NCBI GenBank assembly: GCA_032622095.1
Contig: CP136069.1
Location: 47,652,194 to 47,716,193 of the forward strand
DNA from: Siphonodentalium dalli
Lineage: Eukaryota; Mollusca; Scaphopoda; Gadilida; Siphonodentaliidae
Direction: 5' to 3'
DNA length: 64,000 nt
Positions 52,301 to 56,104 of this stretch are shown here, piece by piece. The first letter of the stretch is position 1, and each line of letters begins with the position of its first letter. Under the pieces are notes generated by a model that made no database searches, was not told the DNA's origin, and worked only from the letters and a program-made list of their open reading frames with translations. The translations under genes and the position numbers were made by a program.

Positions 52301-55014
52301 GTGATACCAGGTATACGGCGGTGATGATACTTCCGCGATTTGTTGTTTTCTCACTTACATCGAGTGTATAATCGTGGTCGTCACACGTTTCAAATTTCCT
52401 GTGAAACGCCAGTTCCGTGCGACCAAGAGCAGATTCGGCGAAATCGAGTGTGTAATCCTGGCTGTCATCCACGTGGACAATTCCTCCACTATCCGACCAT
52501 GTGTCCTGCAATAAATTAGGGCAAACCTCCAATGCAACAGGGGGTATAAACCCACATACATGTACTTAACAGGTGATAGGCAAGGTAAATTATCATTTTT
52601 TCGAGAACTTTTTCCTGGAATTTCCCGGTTTCAACTTCAATATGTACTTAAAAATTCAATAGTTTAGCAACATATTCCAAGTCGACCCGCCAAGTAGATA
52701 TTTTTTAATTCAAATATCACATCAACAAACACCCGTAAACAGTCTAACTTTTACTCCGCAGCCAGGTTGGCATGTAAATCCCCTTTTAAATCGGTCAATT
52801 TACCTCCTTATTAATCCTTCCATGACTGGAGCTTCCTGATACGTTACGAAAACCCTGTGCCAATGCATTCTCTTACATAAGCGAGTCTCCCATATCTATT
52901 TTCAGAATATTATATGTGCGAGAAAGAAATTAACGATGGATTATCTAATCCATCGTTAATTTCTTTCTCGCACATATAATATTCTGAAAATAATATTCAA
53001 AAAATTTGAACTTTTTTACATATACTATAGCTGAAGGGGTCACTCTCACCAAAAAAAGTGCCGAAGGGCACACAGGTTTTTCAAAATGTGCTGAAGGGTA
53101 CACAGGTTTTGAAATATCGTTCCAAAGGACGTTCAGTTTTTTTTATCTGCCATGATTTCTGTTAGAAACTAACTGTTTACGTTCCAATGAATATTTAAAT
53201 GTACTGAAAACAAACTGCTAATGGGCGCCAGACTTTCATAAACACAATCTAAGTAACGGTGTTCGTGCCGATCACAAACCCTGTGTACCCTTCAGCACAT
53301 TTTAAAACCCTGTGTACCCTTCAACACTTTTTTTTGGTGAGAGTGACCCCTTCAGCTATACTATAGCAATGGTTTCAAAACGAGAATAGTTTTATTGGAG
53401 GATCTCAACAATGAATATAAAGTTTACATATATCAATTTTGAAATAGTTTCGTGGGTATAAAATAATAAATATGAATTGAAGACCCAAGTCCGGAAACGC
53501 TTCTATCAATTGATATTTCAAGCACCGCTTTCTCTTCATTTTAATAATTAATAGTATATGTAGTGTCCTAAACGTTTCAGATCGGCAACAGTTCTAGATG
53601 TTTTCCCATTGAACGATCTGCATGTGCTATTTTTGCGCAACCGGTGTTTTAAAATATTGAACCGACACAAAAGAAACGTTCTCAATTTACAACATAATAT
53701 AAGGACAAAACACGTAGTTTATAGCGCTATGTCGACTAGTTCGTTAAAGAATATTATGTATGGTACTAAACTAATTTTATTTTGGTTCATGACTGTGTAC
53801 AAAATAACATGTTGTAAAGCAGGGCGTTCCCCGGTTTCCAGTTGGAAATTATTACGCCACGACGCGTACTAAACATATAGGGGGGAGGGTCAGGTTATAT
53901 TATTTTGCCCGGTGACATAATAATTGGCGGATAGATTGTACTGGACTCTCATGACTGCGTACAAAATCTAATTTGACCTTTTCACGACGGGAGCTGCGCA
54001 TTATATATCCTGTGCCAGTGCAATCTCTTATATGTGCAAGTCACTCAACGGGAGTCTCGCATATATACAAAACATGCATTGGCTAACAAGGTCATGGTAA
54101 ATATCGTTAGGGCATACAGTGTATTCTCTTACGTGTATGAAAGGCTCCCTATGGGAGACTCGCTTATGTAAGAGAATGCATTGGCACAGATAATAGTTTT
54201 ATTGGAGGATCTCAACAATGAAATATAAAGTTTATCTATAATTATTTCTCCATGCTTTGCTTTTTTATATTGTTTGCACATTTGCCCAATGCGAGTACCT
54301 TTGGTCCGTTTTATTAGAGACCTTTCGCAAAATCACGAATACGATTACGGATATGGAAATATCCTGCCACTGTACGGCCAAAATTGGATCTTTACGCACG
54401 GGATTTCTTAAAAGAGACGAAATATACCCAACGCAGTTTAATTATGTGCAGATGTATCAAGGATGTGCCACTTGTCCTGCTTGGGGACGCTCTAACATTA
54501 TCCGTGTAGTGTATAACACACGGATAAGTACATTGGATCTGAAAGAGACACACGTTAATTTTTCCATCAAATATACCGGTATGTGTAACTGAATATAGTG
54601 GGGCATATGCCGTCTCACCAATTAGCCATCGTAGATCAATTATGATAGTGTCAACCTTACTAGGACAATATATCATATCCGTAATCGTAATATTGATTTT
54701 TGCGAAAGGTCTCTATTAATCCTGTAGTTACGTGTACATACCTGGAAATGGTGCATGCCATCGCGATCTGTCCAGAAAACAGCATAGTCAGCATTTGTGA
54801 CTTCTCCATAATCCGAAAATCCTACTCCAAACCACTGATCGGATGTTAATTTACTGAAAAGTTTAAAGTGTACGGTATCCTTAGAATAATCAACTCTCCA
54901 CTGTAACCGTAGATCGTCATTGCTGCCCAATGTCGTTTCATAATCCTTACAAATCACGCCACAAGTCAACATTAGCAAGAAAACCAAGTAAGCCGAGAAT
55001 TTTAAACCAAGCAT
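4313..55014 (-). CDS. moxd1: DBH-like copper monooxygenase (DBH/MOXD family), 12 exons, 3' end not found
   Basis: This entry is the whole gene, joined from exons 54742-55014, 52359-52505, 47691-47867, 45474-45557, 43356-43538, 40112-40214, 38239-38405, 29501-29683, 27626-27685, 9470-9597, 8158-8272 and 4313-4370. All introns are GT-AG and all junctions keep frame, giving at least 559 residues. Enzymes of this family are secretory-pathway, ascorbate-dependent copper hydroxylases. Order of parts: signal peptide (about 1-22), DOMON (about 25-180), N-terminal copper domain (about 200-370; ligands His241, His242, His314), C-terminal copper domain (about 380-545; ligands His393, His395, Met468). 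All five His and the Met ligand are present, so catalysis is plausible. The short linker between exons 10 and 11 lacks the Cys-x-Cys loop I recall from DBH, and there is a cleavable signal peptide rather than a membrane anchor. Both favour a MOXD1-type protein over DBH or tyramine beta-hydroxylase, but the paralogue is not settled. MOXD substrates are poorly known. Confidence 0.93.
4371..8157 (-). other. intron 11 of the monooxygenase
   Basis: A 3.8-kb intron. From about 7380 to 7700 it contains one member of a dispersed repeat rich in TTCCAAC and GTTGGAAA. The remainder shows only short ORFs with no recognisable domain. Confidence 0.7.
7380..7700. repeat. dispersed TTCCAAC-rich repeat
   Basis: The stretch combines GGGACGTGGCTA at its edge with many GTTGGAAA and TCCAAC words. 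Similar stretches occur near 30120-30320, 32740-33130, 36590-37080, 37340-38110 and 40680-41260. It is an old dispersed repeat family without coding capacity. Confidence 0.5.
8158..8272 (-). CDS. moxd1: DBH-like monooxygenase exon 11
   Basis: The exon has 115 nt from acceptor GATCAG. The first G completes an Arg codon left by exon 10. It reads EKYNAIDWTPLNVHLLTHLY, then CNTSDGVRFP at donor CCG|GTATGT. The W-T-P, L-Y and S-x-x-C-N blocks match the C-terminal domain. The acceptor and first bases of the exon are duplicated in a tandem repeat just upstream (8259-8585). Confidence 0.93.
8259..8585. repeat. three-copy tandem repeat overlapping the exon 11 acceptor
   Basis: Three units of about 107-113 bp start at 8259, 8366 and 8479. 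All contain CGTTATA, CGAACC, TAGCACCCTGCCA and CACCGCCAAATTA. The first unit includes the true splice acceptor and first bases of exon 11. The other two keep diverged versions of that junction. Confidence 0.85.
8930..9170. repeat. dispersed repeat, copy 1 (second near 42505-42735)
   Basis: It shares GGGACTCCGTGACGTCACGA, then GTGAAATTGTGATGCGCGCG and TTTAGCAGACGTTTC, with 42505-42735 in the same orientation. The second copy carries an extra inverted GGGACTCCGTGA arm. No coding potential was seen. Confidence 0.65.
9291..9453. repeat. inverted repeat beside exon 10 donor
   Basis: Arms of about 70 bp pair TACAATGTTGTGTACA on the left with TGTACACAACATTGTA on the right. The inner arms share GGTGAAAAGTCATATTGGAC. 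The right end lies 16 bp from the exon 10 donor. Confidence 0.75.
9470..9597 (-). CDS. moxd1: DBH-like monooxygenase exon 10: CuM methionine
   Basis: The exon has 128 nt from acceptor CGACAG, reading GGPSITDEMCVNYMHYYP, then DLELCKSS and GFFEFEK, with donor AAAAG|GTACGT. Met468 in DEMCVNY is the CuM ligand. Exon 10 lies 18 kb from exon 9, beyond the satellite array. An inverted repeat (9291-9453) ends 16 bp past the donor. Confidence 0.95.
9640..10960. repeat. diverged satellite-like monomers flanking the array
   Basis: At 9640-9730, 10200-10298 and 10851-10925 the words TCGTGAA, ACTAACGCGAG and TAATGTC recur with about the array spacing but many changes. A short similar stretch is at 16060-16093. 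These look like old, decayed edges of the satellite. Confidence 0.55.
10299..10850 (+). mobile_element. hAT-type miniature element, copy 1
   Basis: The 552-bp element has terminal inverted repeats CAGTGTTCCCGCTGG and CCAACGGTAACACTG. It is flanked by CTCGATAA and CTCAATAA, an 8-bp target duplication with one mismatch. CAGTG ends and 8-bp duplications are the hAT signature. No transposase is present. It interrupts sequence resembling the nearby satellite monomer. Confidence 0.85.
11395..15065. repeat. satellite array, ~47-bp monomers in a 706-bp higher-order repeat
   Basis: The array has roughly 75-80 monomers of about 46-47 bp. Each contains ATATCGTGAAATAACGATAT, an inverted repeat (ATATCG/CGATAT), followed by AATAAATGTCGTGAAACGG. 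From about 12.3 kb the variants repeat in a fixed order with a 706-bp period: the marker variant ending in CACGATG lies near 13139, 13845 and 14551. 706 bp is about 15 monomers. Long minus-strand ORFs across the array are a by-product of the repeat. Confidence 0.95.
17654..17992 (+). CDS. possible small secreted-protein exon(s), unrecognised
   Basis: An ATG at 17654 opens a hydrophobic stretch (GVATFVLLSFICVGYYV) that runs into a consensus donor, GTAAGT, at about 17719. A separate frame, 17732-17992, encodes 86 residues with four cysteines. The two frames do not join across the short gap, so they may be separate exons or chance. The stretch lies inside intron 9 on the opposite strand. No family is recognised. 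Confidence 0.2.
19231..19299. repeat. short inverted repeat
   Basis: GGGTTTTTATGACAATTT and its complement enclose CTCCTCTGAAT / ATTCAGAGGAG. Arms are about 30 bp with one mismatch and the loop is 8 bp. It forms a stable hairpin of unknown origin. Confidence 0.75.
19370..20100. repeat. degenerate dispersed repeat with internal duplication
   Basis: The stretch begins with CTGTCTGACTGTCTGTCC and contains two similar blocks, each with GATCTGTTTAGAAA, TATC(T/G)GAT(A/G)CCATA and TGATGACAC. It has the style of an old dispersed repeat. No ORF of note. Confidence 0.4.
20630..22360. repeat. inverted repeat pair overlapping the 2.1-kb element
   Basis: About 80 bp near 20632-20712 (CCCCCTGCTGATGGTCGG) is complementary to about 22250-22360 (CCACCATCAGCAGGGGGTCA). 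One arm lies outside and one inside the 21004-23130 element, so the two inverted-repeat systems interlock. Confidence 0.6.
21004..23130. mobile_element. 2.1-kb foldback element with ~90-bp inverted ends
   Basis: The left end AAAGGTACTCAATCCGATCA and the right end TGATCGGATTGAGTACCTTT match as inverted repeats. The match continues inward through GAGGGTCCTATATTA and CTTTGGGGGTAAAA. The interior contains no transposase. It includes the repeat 3' end at 21990-22143. A related short copy is at about 34320-34675. Confidence 0.75.
21990..22143 (+). mobile_element. retroelement 3' end with (ATCCT)n tail
   Basis: A short stem (GATAGGAAGACAGTCAGCC ... ATCACCCCTAGC) is followed by TGTAAATAAAATT and a CCTAT/ATCCT pentamer run. 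The same arrangement occurs at 38625-38757 with the same pentamer tail and, without it, at 46300-46440. This is typical of 3' ends of LINE or SINE insertions. Confidence 0.55.
23990..24065. repeat. short array related to the 16-bp two-form unit
   Basis: Three consecutive units of about 16 bp resemble ACCTTCGGATTATGAG. They share the CTTCGGA core with the large arrays at 58.7 and 59.6 kb. Confidence 0.5.
24212..25915. repeat. possible element bounded by inverted G-rich patches
   Basis: The patch near 24212-24265 (CCGTTCAGGGG...GTCGCGG, CATATATAGGGCG) is matched in inverse orientation near 25850-25912 (CGCCCTATATATGGCA, GCGCGACCCCCC...GTTCCG). The arms are short and imperfect. An element about 1.7 kb long is inference. 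Confidence 0.35.
24782..25072 (+). pseudogene. zinc-finger fragment, probably transposon-derived
   Basis: The open frame ends in a finger-like block, CTCPLCNVVYWTYHMETHYK followed by NKHPG. The C-x2-C then H-x3-H / KH spacing and the YWTYxMxxHY wording recall zinc fingers of transposon-associated proteins in marine invertebrates. The first half of the frame is unconvincing and no further domain follows. Inverted G-rich patches near 24.22 and 25.88 kb could mark the ends of a host element. Confidence 0.4.
27626..27685 (-). CDS. moxd1: DBH-like monooxygenase exon 9 (20 codons)
   Basis: This is a microexon-like 60 nt between acceptor TTCACAG and donor TTC|GTGAGT, reading GDSLIMVCKDSTSDLHNVTF. 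It fits exactly between VLP of exon 8 and GGPSI of exon 10 and has the length expected for this segment. The usual Y-N-T-x-D-R core is replaced by D-S-T-S-D-L. Confidence 0.87.
27935..28262 (+). mobile_element. MITE, degraded copy
   Basis: Similar over most of its length to 54317-54714: GCAAAATCACGATTACGGATATGG near the left end, AACACACGGATAAG in the middle and CATATCCGTAATCGTAAT near the right end. The terminal bases are more decayed than in the other copy. Confidence 0.7.
28461..28710. repeat. nested double-hairpin inverted repeat
   Basis: Outer arms AGCCTTGGAATAGTGTGCCT and its near complement enclose two consecutive hairpins. Each hairpin has arms of the type GAGGGTGAATTTAGTGATGC and AAATTCACCCTCTGTGG. 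The two loops carry GCATAGCGGGC and GCCCGCTATGC, which are themselves complementary. This is a miniature foldback element with an internal duplication. Confidence 0.8.
28815..28934. mobile_element. pogo/mariner-like MITE (120 bp)
   Basis: The ends CAGTAATGCTCTAATTA and TAATTAGAGCTTTACTG are inverted repeats. They are flanked by TA on both sides, as expected for Tc1/mariner-pogo insertions. The repeats continue inward to CGACTCC / GGAGTCG. Confidence 0.75.
29501..29683 (-). CDS. moxd1: DBH-like monooxygenase exon 8: CuM His-x-His ligands
   Basis: The exon has 61 codons beginning ALPPGGIHVVASQLHTHLTG. QLHTHL carries His393 and His395 of the CuM site. GRELPEINRDNHYSTHFQEI follows, and the exon ends PVTVLP at donor CCG|GTGAGT. 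This is the most conserved stretch of the family and fixes the identification. Confidence 0.97.
31234..32157 (+). pseudogene. SGNH/GDSL-like hydrolase, frameshifted
   Basis: Several frames on one strand read as one broken protein. IIGDSN (31513-31530) resembles the block I nucleophile motif. CWCGTCDLT follows near 31680. Next comes KKFPSCKITFLEVPVYSTVH (from 31803). Last is VHPGDVLAEIWLLKI (from about 32076), like the block V Asp/His region with the Asp lost. At least three frameshifts or stops separate these parts. Similar frames are, to my knowledge, common in repetitive DNA of marine invertebrates. It lies antisense to the host gene. Confidence 0.45.
34320..34675. mobile_element. short foldback copy related to 21004-23130
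   Basis: It contains GGTAAAAAATATTTGATTCG, GAGGAAC, then TTAGATATAAATTTTTAAAA and GAGTACCTTTAAG, in the order seen at the two ends of the larger element. The ends are imperfectly inverted. No coding capacity. Confidence 0.55.
35059..35587 (-). CDS. nested acidic repeat protein gene, possibly frameshifted
   Basis: An open frame from about 35550 down to the TGA at 35059 encodes about 160 very acidic, Ser-rich residues. Nearly three tandem units contain LFDEFDRFVDGL, FDCPYG and YDDEDFECSSVSS. There is no ATG in this frame. An ATG in good context (GAAAATGGCG) at 35587 starts MATSKENNAISPPKK and reaches the acidic frame if one base is dropped from a run of seven A (35542-35548 on the plus strand). 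Units 1 and 2 differ by about seven synonymous and two amino-acid changes, as expected for a constrained protein. Sense strand is the host gene's. Function unknown. Confidence 0.5.
36468..36541. repeat. two-copy GC-rich direct repeat
   Basis: ATCAGATTAC-AGGCGGCCGGATACGG occurs twice in succession with single-base changes. It stands out from the AT-rich surroundings. Confidence 0.7.
37407..37950 (-). mobile_element. hAT-type miniature element, copy 2
   Basis: This 544-bp copy lies in inverse orientation relative to 10299-10850. Its ends are CAGTGTTCCCGTTGG and CCGACAGCGGGAACACTG. It is flanked by CCCATGGG and CCCATGGA, an 8-bp target duplication with one mismatch. It sits inside the TTCCAAC-rich dispersed repeat. 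Confidence 0.85.
38239..38405 (-). CDS. moxd1: DBH-like monooxygenase exon 7: end of N-terminal copper domain
   Basis: The exon has 167 nt. Its first two bases complete GAT with the last base of exon 6. It reads DSSGFRLHVTPTLRDHDVG, GLEYTDKMAIPPRQT and LVGYCPEQCTRT before donor ACG|GTGAGT. The MAIPP and G-Y-C-x-x-x-C blocks are diagnostic. Exons 6 and 7 together give exactly 90 codons. Confidence 0.95.
38625..38757 (+). mobile_element. retroelement 3' end with (ATCCT)n tail
   Basis: A stem GGGGATGGCAGGAAGACAG ... GCCATCCCC is followed after about 60 bp by ATATCCTATCCTATCC. It matches the arrangement at 21990-22143. Confidence 0.55.
39141..39290. repeat. exact 75-bp tandem duplication
   Basis: The unit beginning GCGGTATTTCAACAC and ending GATGTATACTC occurs twice with no difference that I can see. 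It implies a recent event or an assembly artefact. Confidence 0.9.
40112..40214 (-). CDS. moxd1: DBH-like monooxygenase exon 6: third CuH ligand
   Basis: The exon has 103 nt, acceptor TTTCAG and donor TCAG|GTAAAA, leaving one base of a split codon. It reads PLVYPNEAGLPIGGRQTS then VLLEIHFNNP. The E-I-H-F-N-N-P motif holds the third histidine (residue 314) of the CuH site. Confidence 0.95.
40215..43355 (-). other. intron 5 of the monooxygenase
   Basis: It holds a TTCCAAC-rich dispersed repeat (40680-41260, with a long C run near 40973) and the second copy of the GGGACTCCGTGACGTCACGA repeat (42505-42735). No gene seen. Confidence 0.75.
43356..43538 (-). CDS. moxd1: DBH-like monooxygenase exon 5: His-His copper ligands
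   Basis: The exon has 61 codons from VEAVISPASGG. THHMELFQC supplies the His-His pair (residues 241-242) of the CuH site. GCRHVIAAWAMGAE closes the exon before donor GAA|GTAAGT. Family members usually have four Cys across exons 4-5. Only two remain here (248 and 276), because the Cys after TTYW and the mid-loop Cys are both absent. Confidence 0.95.
43539..45473 (-). other. intron 4 of the monooxygenase
   Basis: It holds a tRNA-derived SINE head (43990-44066) and an adjacent short palindrome (about 44070-44100). The rest is unannotated. Confidence 0.75.
43990..44066 (-). mobile_element. tRNA-derived SINE head
   Basis: The minus strand reads CCGTGGTCCAGTGGTTAG (A-box-like) and, 50 bp on, GAGTTCGCAGCCCG (B-box-like). 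That is the internal RNA polymerase III promoter layout of a tRNA-related SINE. I could not fold a clean cloverleaf, so a functional tRNA gene is unlikely. Confidence 0.55.
45474..45557 (-). CDS. moxd1: DBH-like monooxygenase exon 4: start of N-terminal copper domain
   Basis: The exon has 28 codons, VQVPAHQTTYWWYTARL then RQKHHVIK, between acceptor TTTCAG and donor AAG|GTACAG. The V-P-x-x-x-T-T-Y-W motif and the K-H-H-V-I-K motif are hallmarks of the family. The residue after TTYW is normally Cys (disulphide in DBH). Here it is Trp (TGG, residue 211). Confidence 0.92.
45558..47690 (-). other. intron 3 of the monooxygenase
   Basis: It contains a retroelement 3'-end-like stem (46300-46440) and foldback element copy 2 (47168-47682) pressed against the exon 3 donor. 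No other gene recognised. Confidence 0.75.
47168..47682 (+). mobile_element. foldback element, copy 2, beside exon 3
   Basis: Nearly identical to 1283-1800. Its palindromic part (47519-47682) has about 80-bp arms with one mismatch and a 2-bp indel. It ends 8 bp from the last base of exon 3. Both strands of the palindrome contain GGTGAG|GTAAGT, a consensus 5' splice site. The minus-strand copy nearest the exon would cut at 47630/47629. Confidence 0.85.
47691..47867 (-). CDS. moxd1: DBH-like monooxygenase exon 3: DOMON end and linker
   Basis: The exon has 59 codons and starts NGTTHMLFFKADG after acceptor TTTTAG. It includes IYFKRIQLLRPD, the usual close of the DOMON domain, and ends WYFDVVAPK before the copper domain. 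The donor is AAG|GTAGCT, weaker than the others in this gene. A long foldback element starts 8 bp inside the intron. Reading through the donor meets a TAA stop after four codons. Confidence 0.9.
48095..50965 (+). repeat. element with ~280-bp degenerate tandem units and (ACAG)n end
   Basis: It opens with ACTAGCAGGGTTACCCGGCG and closes with ACAGACAGACAGACAG ... GCAAATATAGATATAGAT. Between 49.24 and 50.82 kb, about five units of roughly 280 bp alternate two half-units. One half-unit has GAAGAATGTGCATCAATTTGG and the other has GATGATTATATATAAGTTTGG. ORFs across it are spurious. It looks like a dispersed-element family. Confidence 0.65.
51130..51245. repeat. short inverted repeat (TTAGTCA/TGACTAA)
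   Basis: CACTATGACTAACACC and GTTAGTCATAGTG form a hairpin. Further TTAGTCA words lie downstream to 51250. It is probably a decayed miniature element. Confidence 0.5.
51775..52010. mobile_element. hairpin MITE with CCTGTGCCAATGCATTCTC ends
   Basis: The ends CCCTGTGCCAATGCATTC and GCATTGGCACAGGG are inverted. Each half is itself a hairpin of TCTTATATGTGCGAGTCGAC with its complement. Related copies are at 52853-52992 and 54008-54188. Confidence 0.8.
52359..52505 (-). CDS. moxd1: DBH-like monooxygenase exon 2: DOMON middle
   Basis: The exon has 49 codons between acceptor TTGCAG and donor GAT|GTAAGT, phase 0 at both ends. It reads DTWSDSGGIVHVDDSQDYTL, then ELAFHRKFETCDDHDY. The DxxQDY block and the R-x-x-x-T-C-D-x-H-D-Y block match the second half of DBH/MOXD DOMON domains. 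Confidence 0.93.
52853..52992. mobile_element. truncated hairpin MITE joined to a palindrome
   Basis: The left end matches the 51775 family (CCCTGTGCCAATGCATTCTC). The right end is missing. Instead, 52899-52991 is a palindrome with 45-bp arms (TTTTCAGAATATT ... AATATTCTGAAAA) around a 2-bp centre in GGATTA-TC-TAATCC. I see no arm mismatch. Confidence 0.8.
53023..53364. mobile_element. MITE with CTGAAGGGGTCACTCTCACC ends
   Basis: The inverted ends CTGAAGGGGTCACTCTCACC and GGTGAGAGTGACCCCTTCAG are perfect over 20 bp. Subterminal GAAGGGTACACAGG / CCTGTGTACCCTTC words repeat twice on each side. No coding capacity. Confidence 0.85.
54008..54188. mobile_element. hairpin MITE, third copy
   Basis: Its ends CCTGTGCCAGTGCAATCTC and GAGAATGCATTGGCACAG are the family ends. 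The internal hairpins are more diverged than at 51775. Confidence 0.7.
54317..54714. mobile_element. MITE with AGAGACCTTTCGCAAAA ends
   Basis: The inverted ends AGAGACCTTTCGC and GCGAAAGGTCTCT are followed inward by ATTACGGATATG / CATATCCGTAAT. ATT flanks both sides as a possible target duplication. It lies 27 bp from the exon 1 donor. Confidence 0.8.
54742..55014 (-). CDS. moxd1: DBH-like monooxygenase exon 1: signal peptide and DOMON start
   Basis: The exon has 91 codons from an ATG at 55014 to donor CAG|GTATGT. It opens with MLGLKFSAYLVFLLMLTC, a typical hydrophobic signal peptide. The first DOMON strands follow, including LQWRVDY, WFGVGFSDYG, ADYAVFW and the closing DGMHHFQ. This ATG is chosen because it starts the signal peptide directly and I see no 3' splice site just upstream. 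A 400-bp inverted-repeat element ends 27 bp beyond the donor. Confidence 0.93.
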
Positions 55015-55089
55015 TACAATTTTCAGAATATGAACTTAATTAAATTTTTTAACGAAATATATTTTGTTATGTCGCGTGCAGTGGATGCG

Positions 55090-55245
55090 ACAAGCGAGTC
55101 TCTTTTTTCAAAGCAGCAAATCTGTATTCGAAACACTCCGTTATTGAAACTAAATCTGTTTTTTTTTATTTTTATAGCGTGGAATACATTCAATGTACGA
55201 GTCTCATTTAGCAGCAAATCACTGTTCGAAACAGTCAGTTGAGTG
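55090..55245. repeat. direct repeats around the candidate promoter
   Basis: Two similar copies of about 43 bp lie at 55092-55136 and about 55200-55243 in the same orientation. Each contains GAGTCTC, then AGCAGCAAATC, then TTCGAAACA. They flank the TATA-like sequence and lie within 250 bp upstream of the start codon. A regulatory role is inference. Confidence 0.55.
55145..55180 (-). promoter_or_regulatory. candidate TATA box of the monooxygenase gene
   Basis: Minus-strand TATAAAAA lies at 55169-55176, about 160 bp upstream of the start codon. It would place transcription start near 55145. A TATA-like string is easily found by chance in AT-rich DNA. Support is limited to position and to the flanking direct repeats. 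Confidence 0.3.
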
Positions 55246-55319
55246 GTACATATCGTTATGGGGTACCGAGACAAGATTGTCGTTGAAATAGATGGTGTTG
55301 TTTTGACAGACAACCAACG

Positions 55320-56100
55320 CATATGATATGTATAAAGTCAAAGGAACGGCAAGTGGTTGTGCTAAACATGGGATAGCATTATTATTGGATTTGGAATTTC
55401 CATATGATTGAACACAGGGACGAGAGTGGCATTTATTGAAATTCGGCGGACTTCAGGAAATTGTATGATTTCGTACCGTGAGCGTGGGTAATAGGAATAT
55501 AATTTTGTGTCCGAGCGTTGTTAAGTCTCGCGCGGAGATCTCGCGTGAAGTTATTGGTTTAATGTTGATTCATGTATGAGGTGAATTAATTCTTCTTCGG
55601 CGGTTAATATGTCACCAGCATACGCGAGCCAAATAGATTCTCCGGTTCGGATATTCCTGAGCACGACAGAGGCTTTAGTTAAGTGGATTTTTGTAATTGT
55701 CACCCATTAGCGGAAGCCGCAAGAGGGCACTACTTATGCAAGGCATTATTATATAATTGGCCACAGAACATGAGGATTTCTCACCCATTAATTTTAGTTT
55801 TACTTTAAACATGTTTTATTTATATAAAATAAGAAATGGATCGGGAGACGTTATTTAAAGGGACCCAAGGCACTCGCTGTGCATGGGTATAACTGTGCAA
55901 ATGTACAAATCTACAAAACATCACTACTAAAGAAAAGCATATATAAATAGATAAACTATTTTCTTATATTCCTTATTGATATTTCTCCAATATCGAAATT
56001 TCGCATGTTGAAACATTTGCTATGTAAATAACATTGTTAAGAGTGATTTGTCAAAAACATAGCTGAGCGTGGAGAAAGTTTAATTGTTTTAGTCTGAATA
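55320..56100. other. no gene recognised
   Basis: AT-rich DNA upstream of the gene. It could hold distal regulatory sequence, but I see no specific motif. Confidence 0.35.
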
Positions 56101-56104
56101 TGAT

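Larger units (their letters stand above)
47868..52358 (-). other. intron 2 of the monooxygenase
   Basis: It is mostly the repeat block at 48095-50965, followed by a short inverted repeat (51130-51245) and a hairpin MITE (51775-52010). No nested gene is supported. Confidence 0.75.
52506..54741 (-). other. intron 1 of the monooxygenase
   Basis: It contains four miniature elements: the truncated hairpin MITE with palindrome (52853-52992), the CTGAAGGGGTCAC element (53023-53364), a hairpin MITE (54008-54188) and the 400-bp MITE (54317-54714). Confidence 0.8.
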
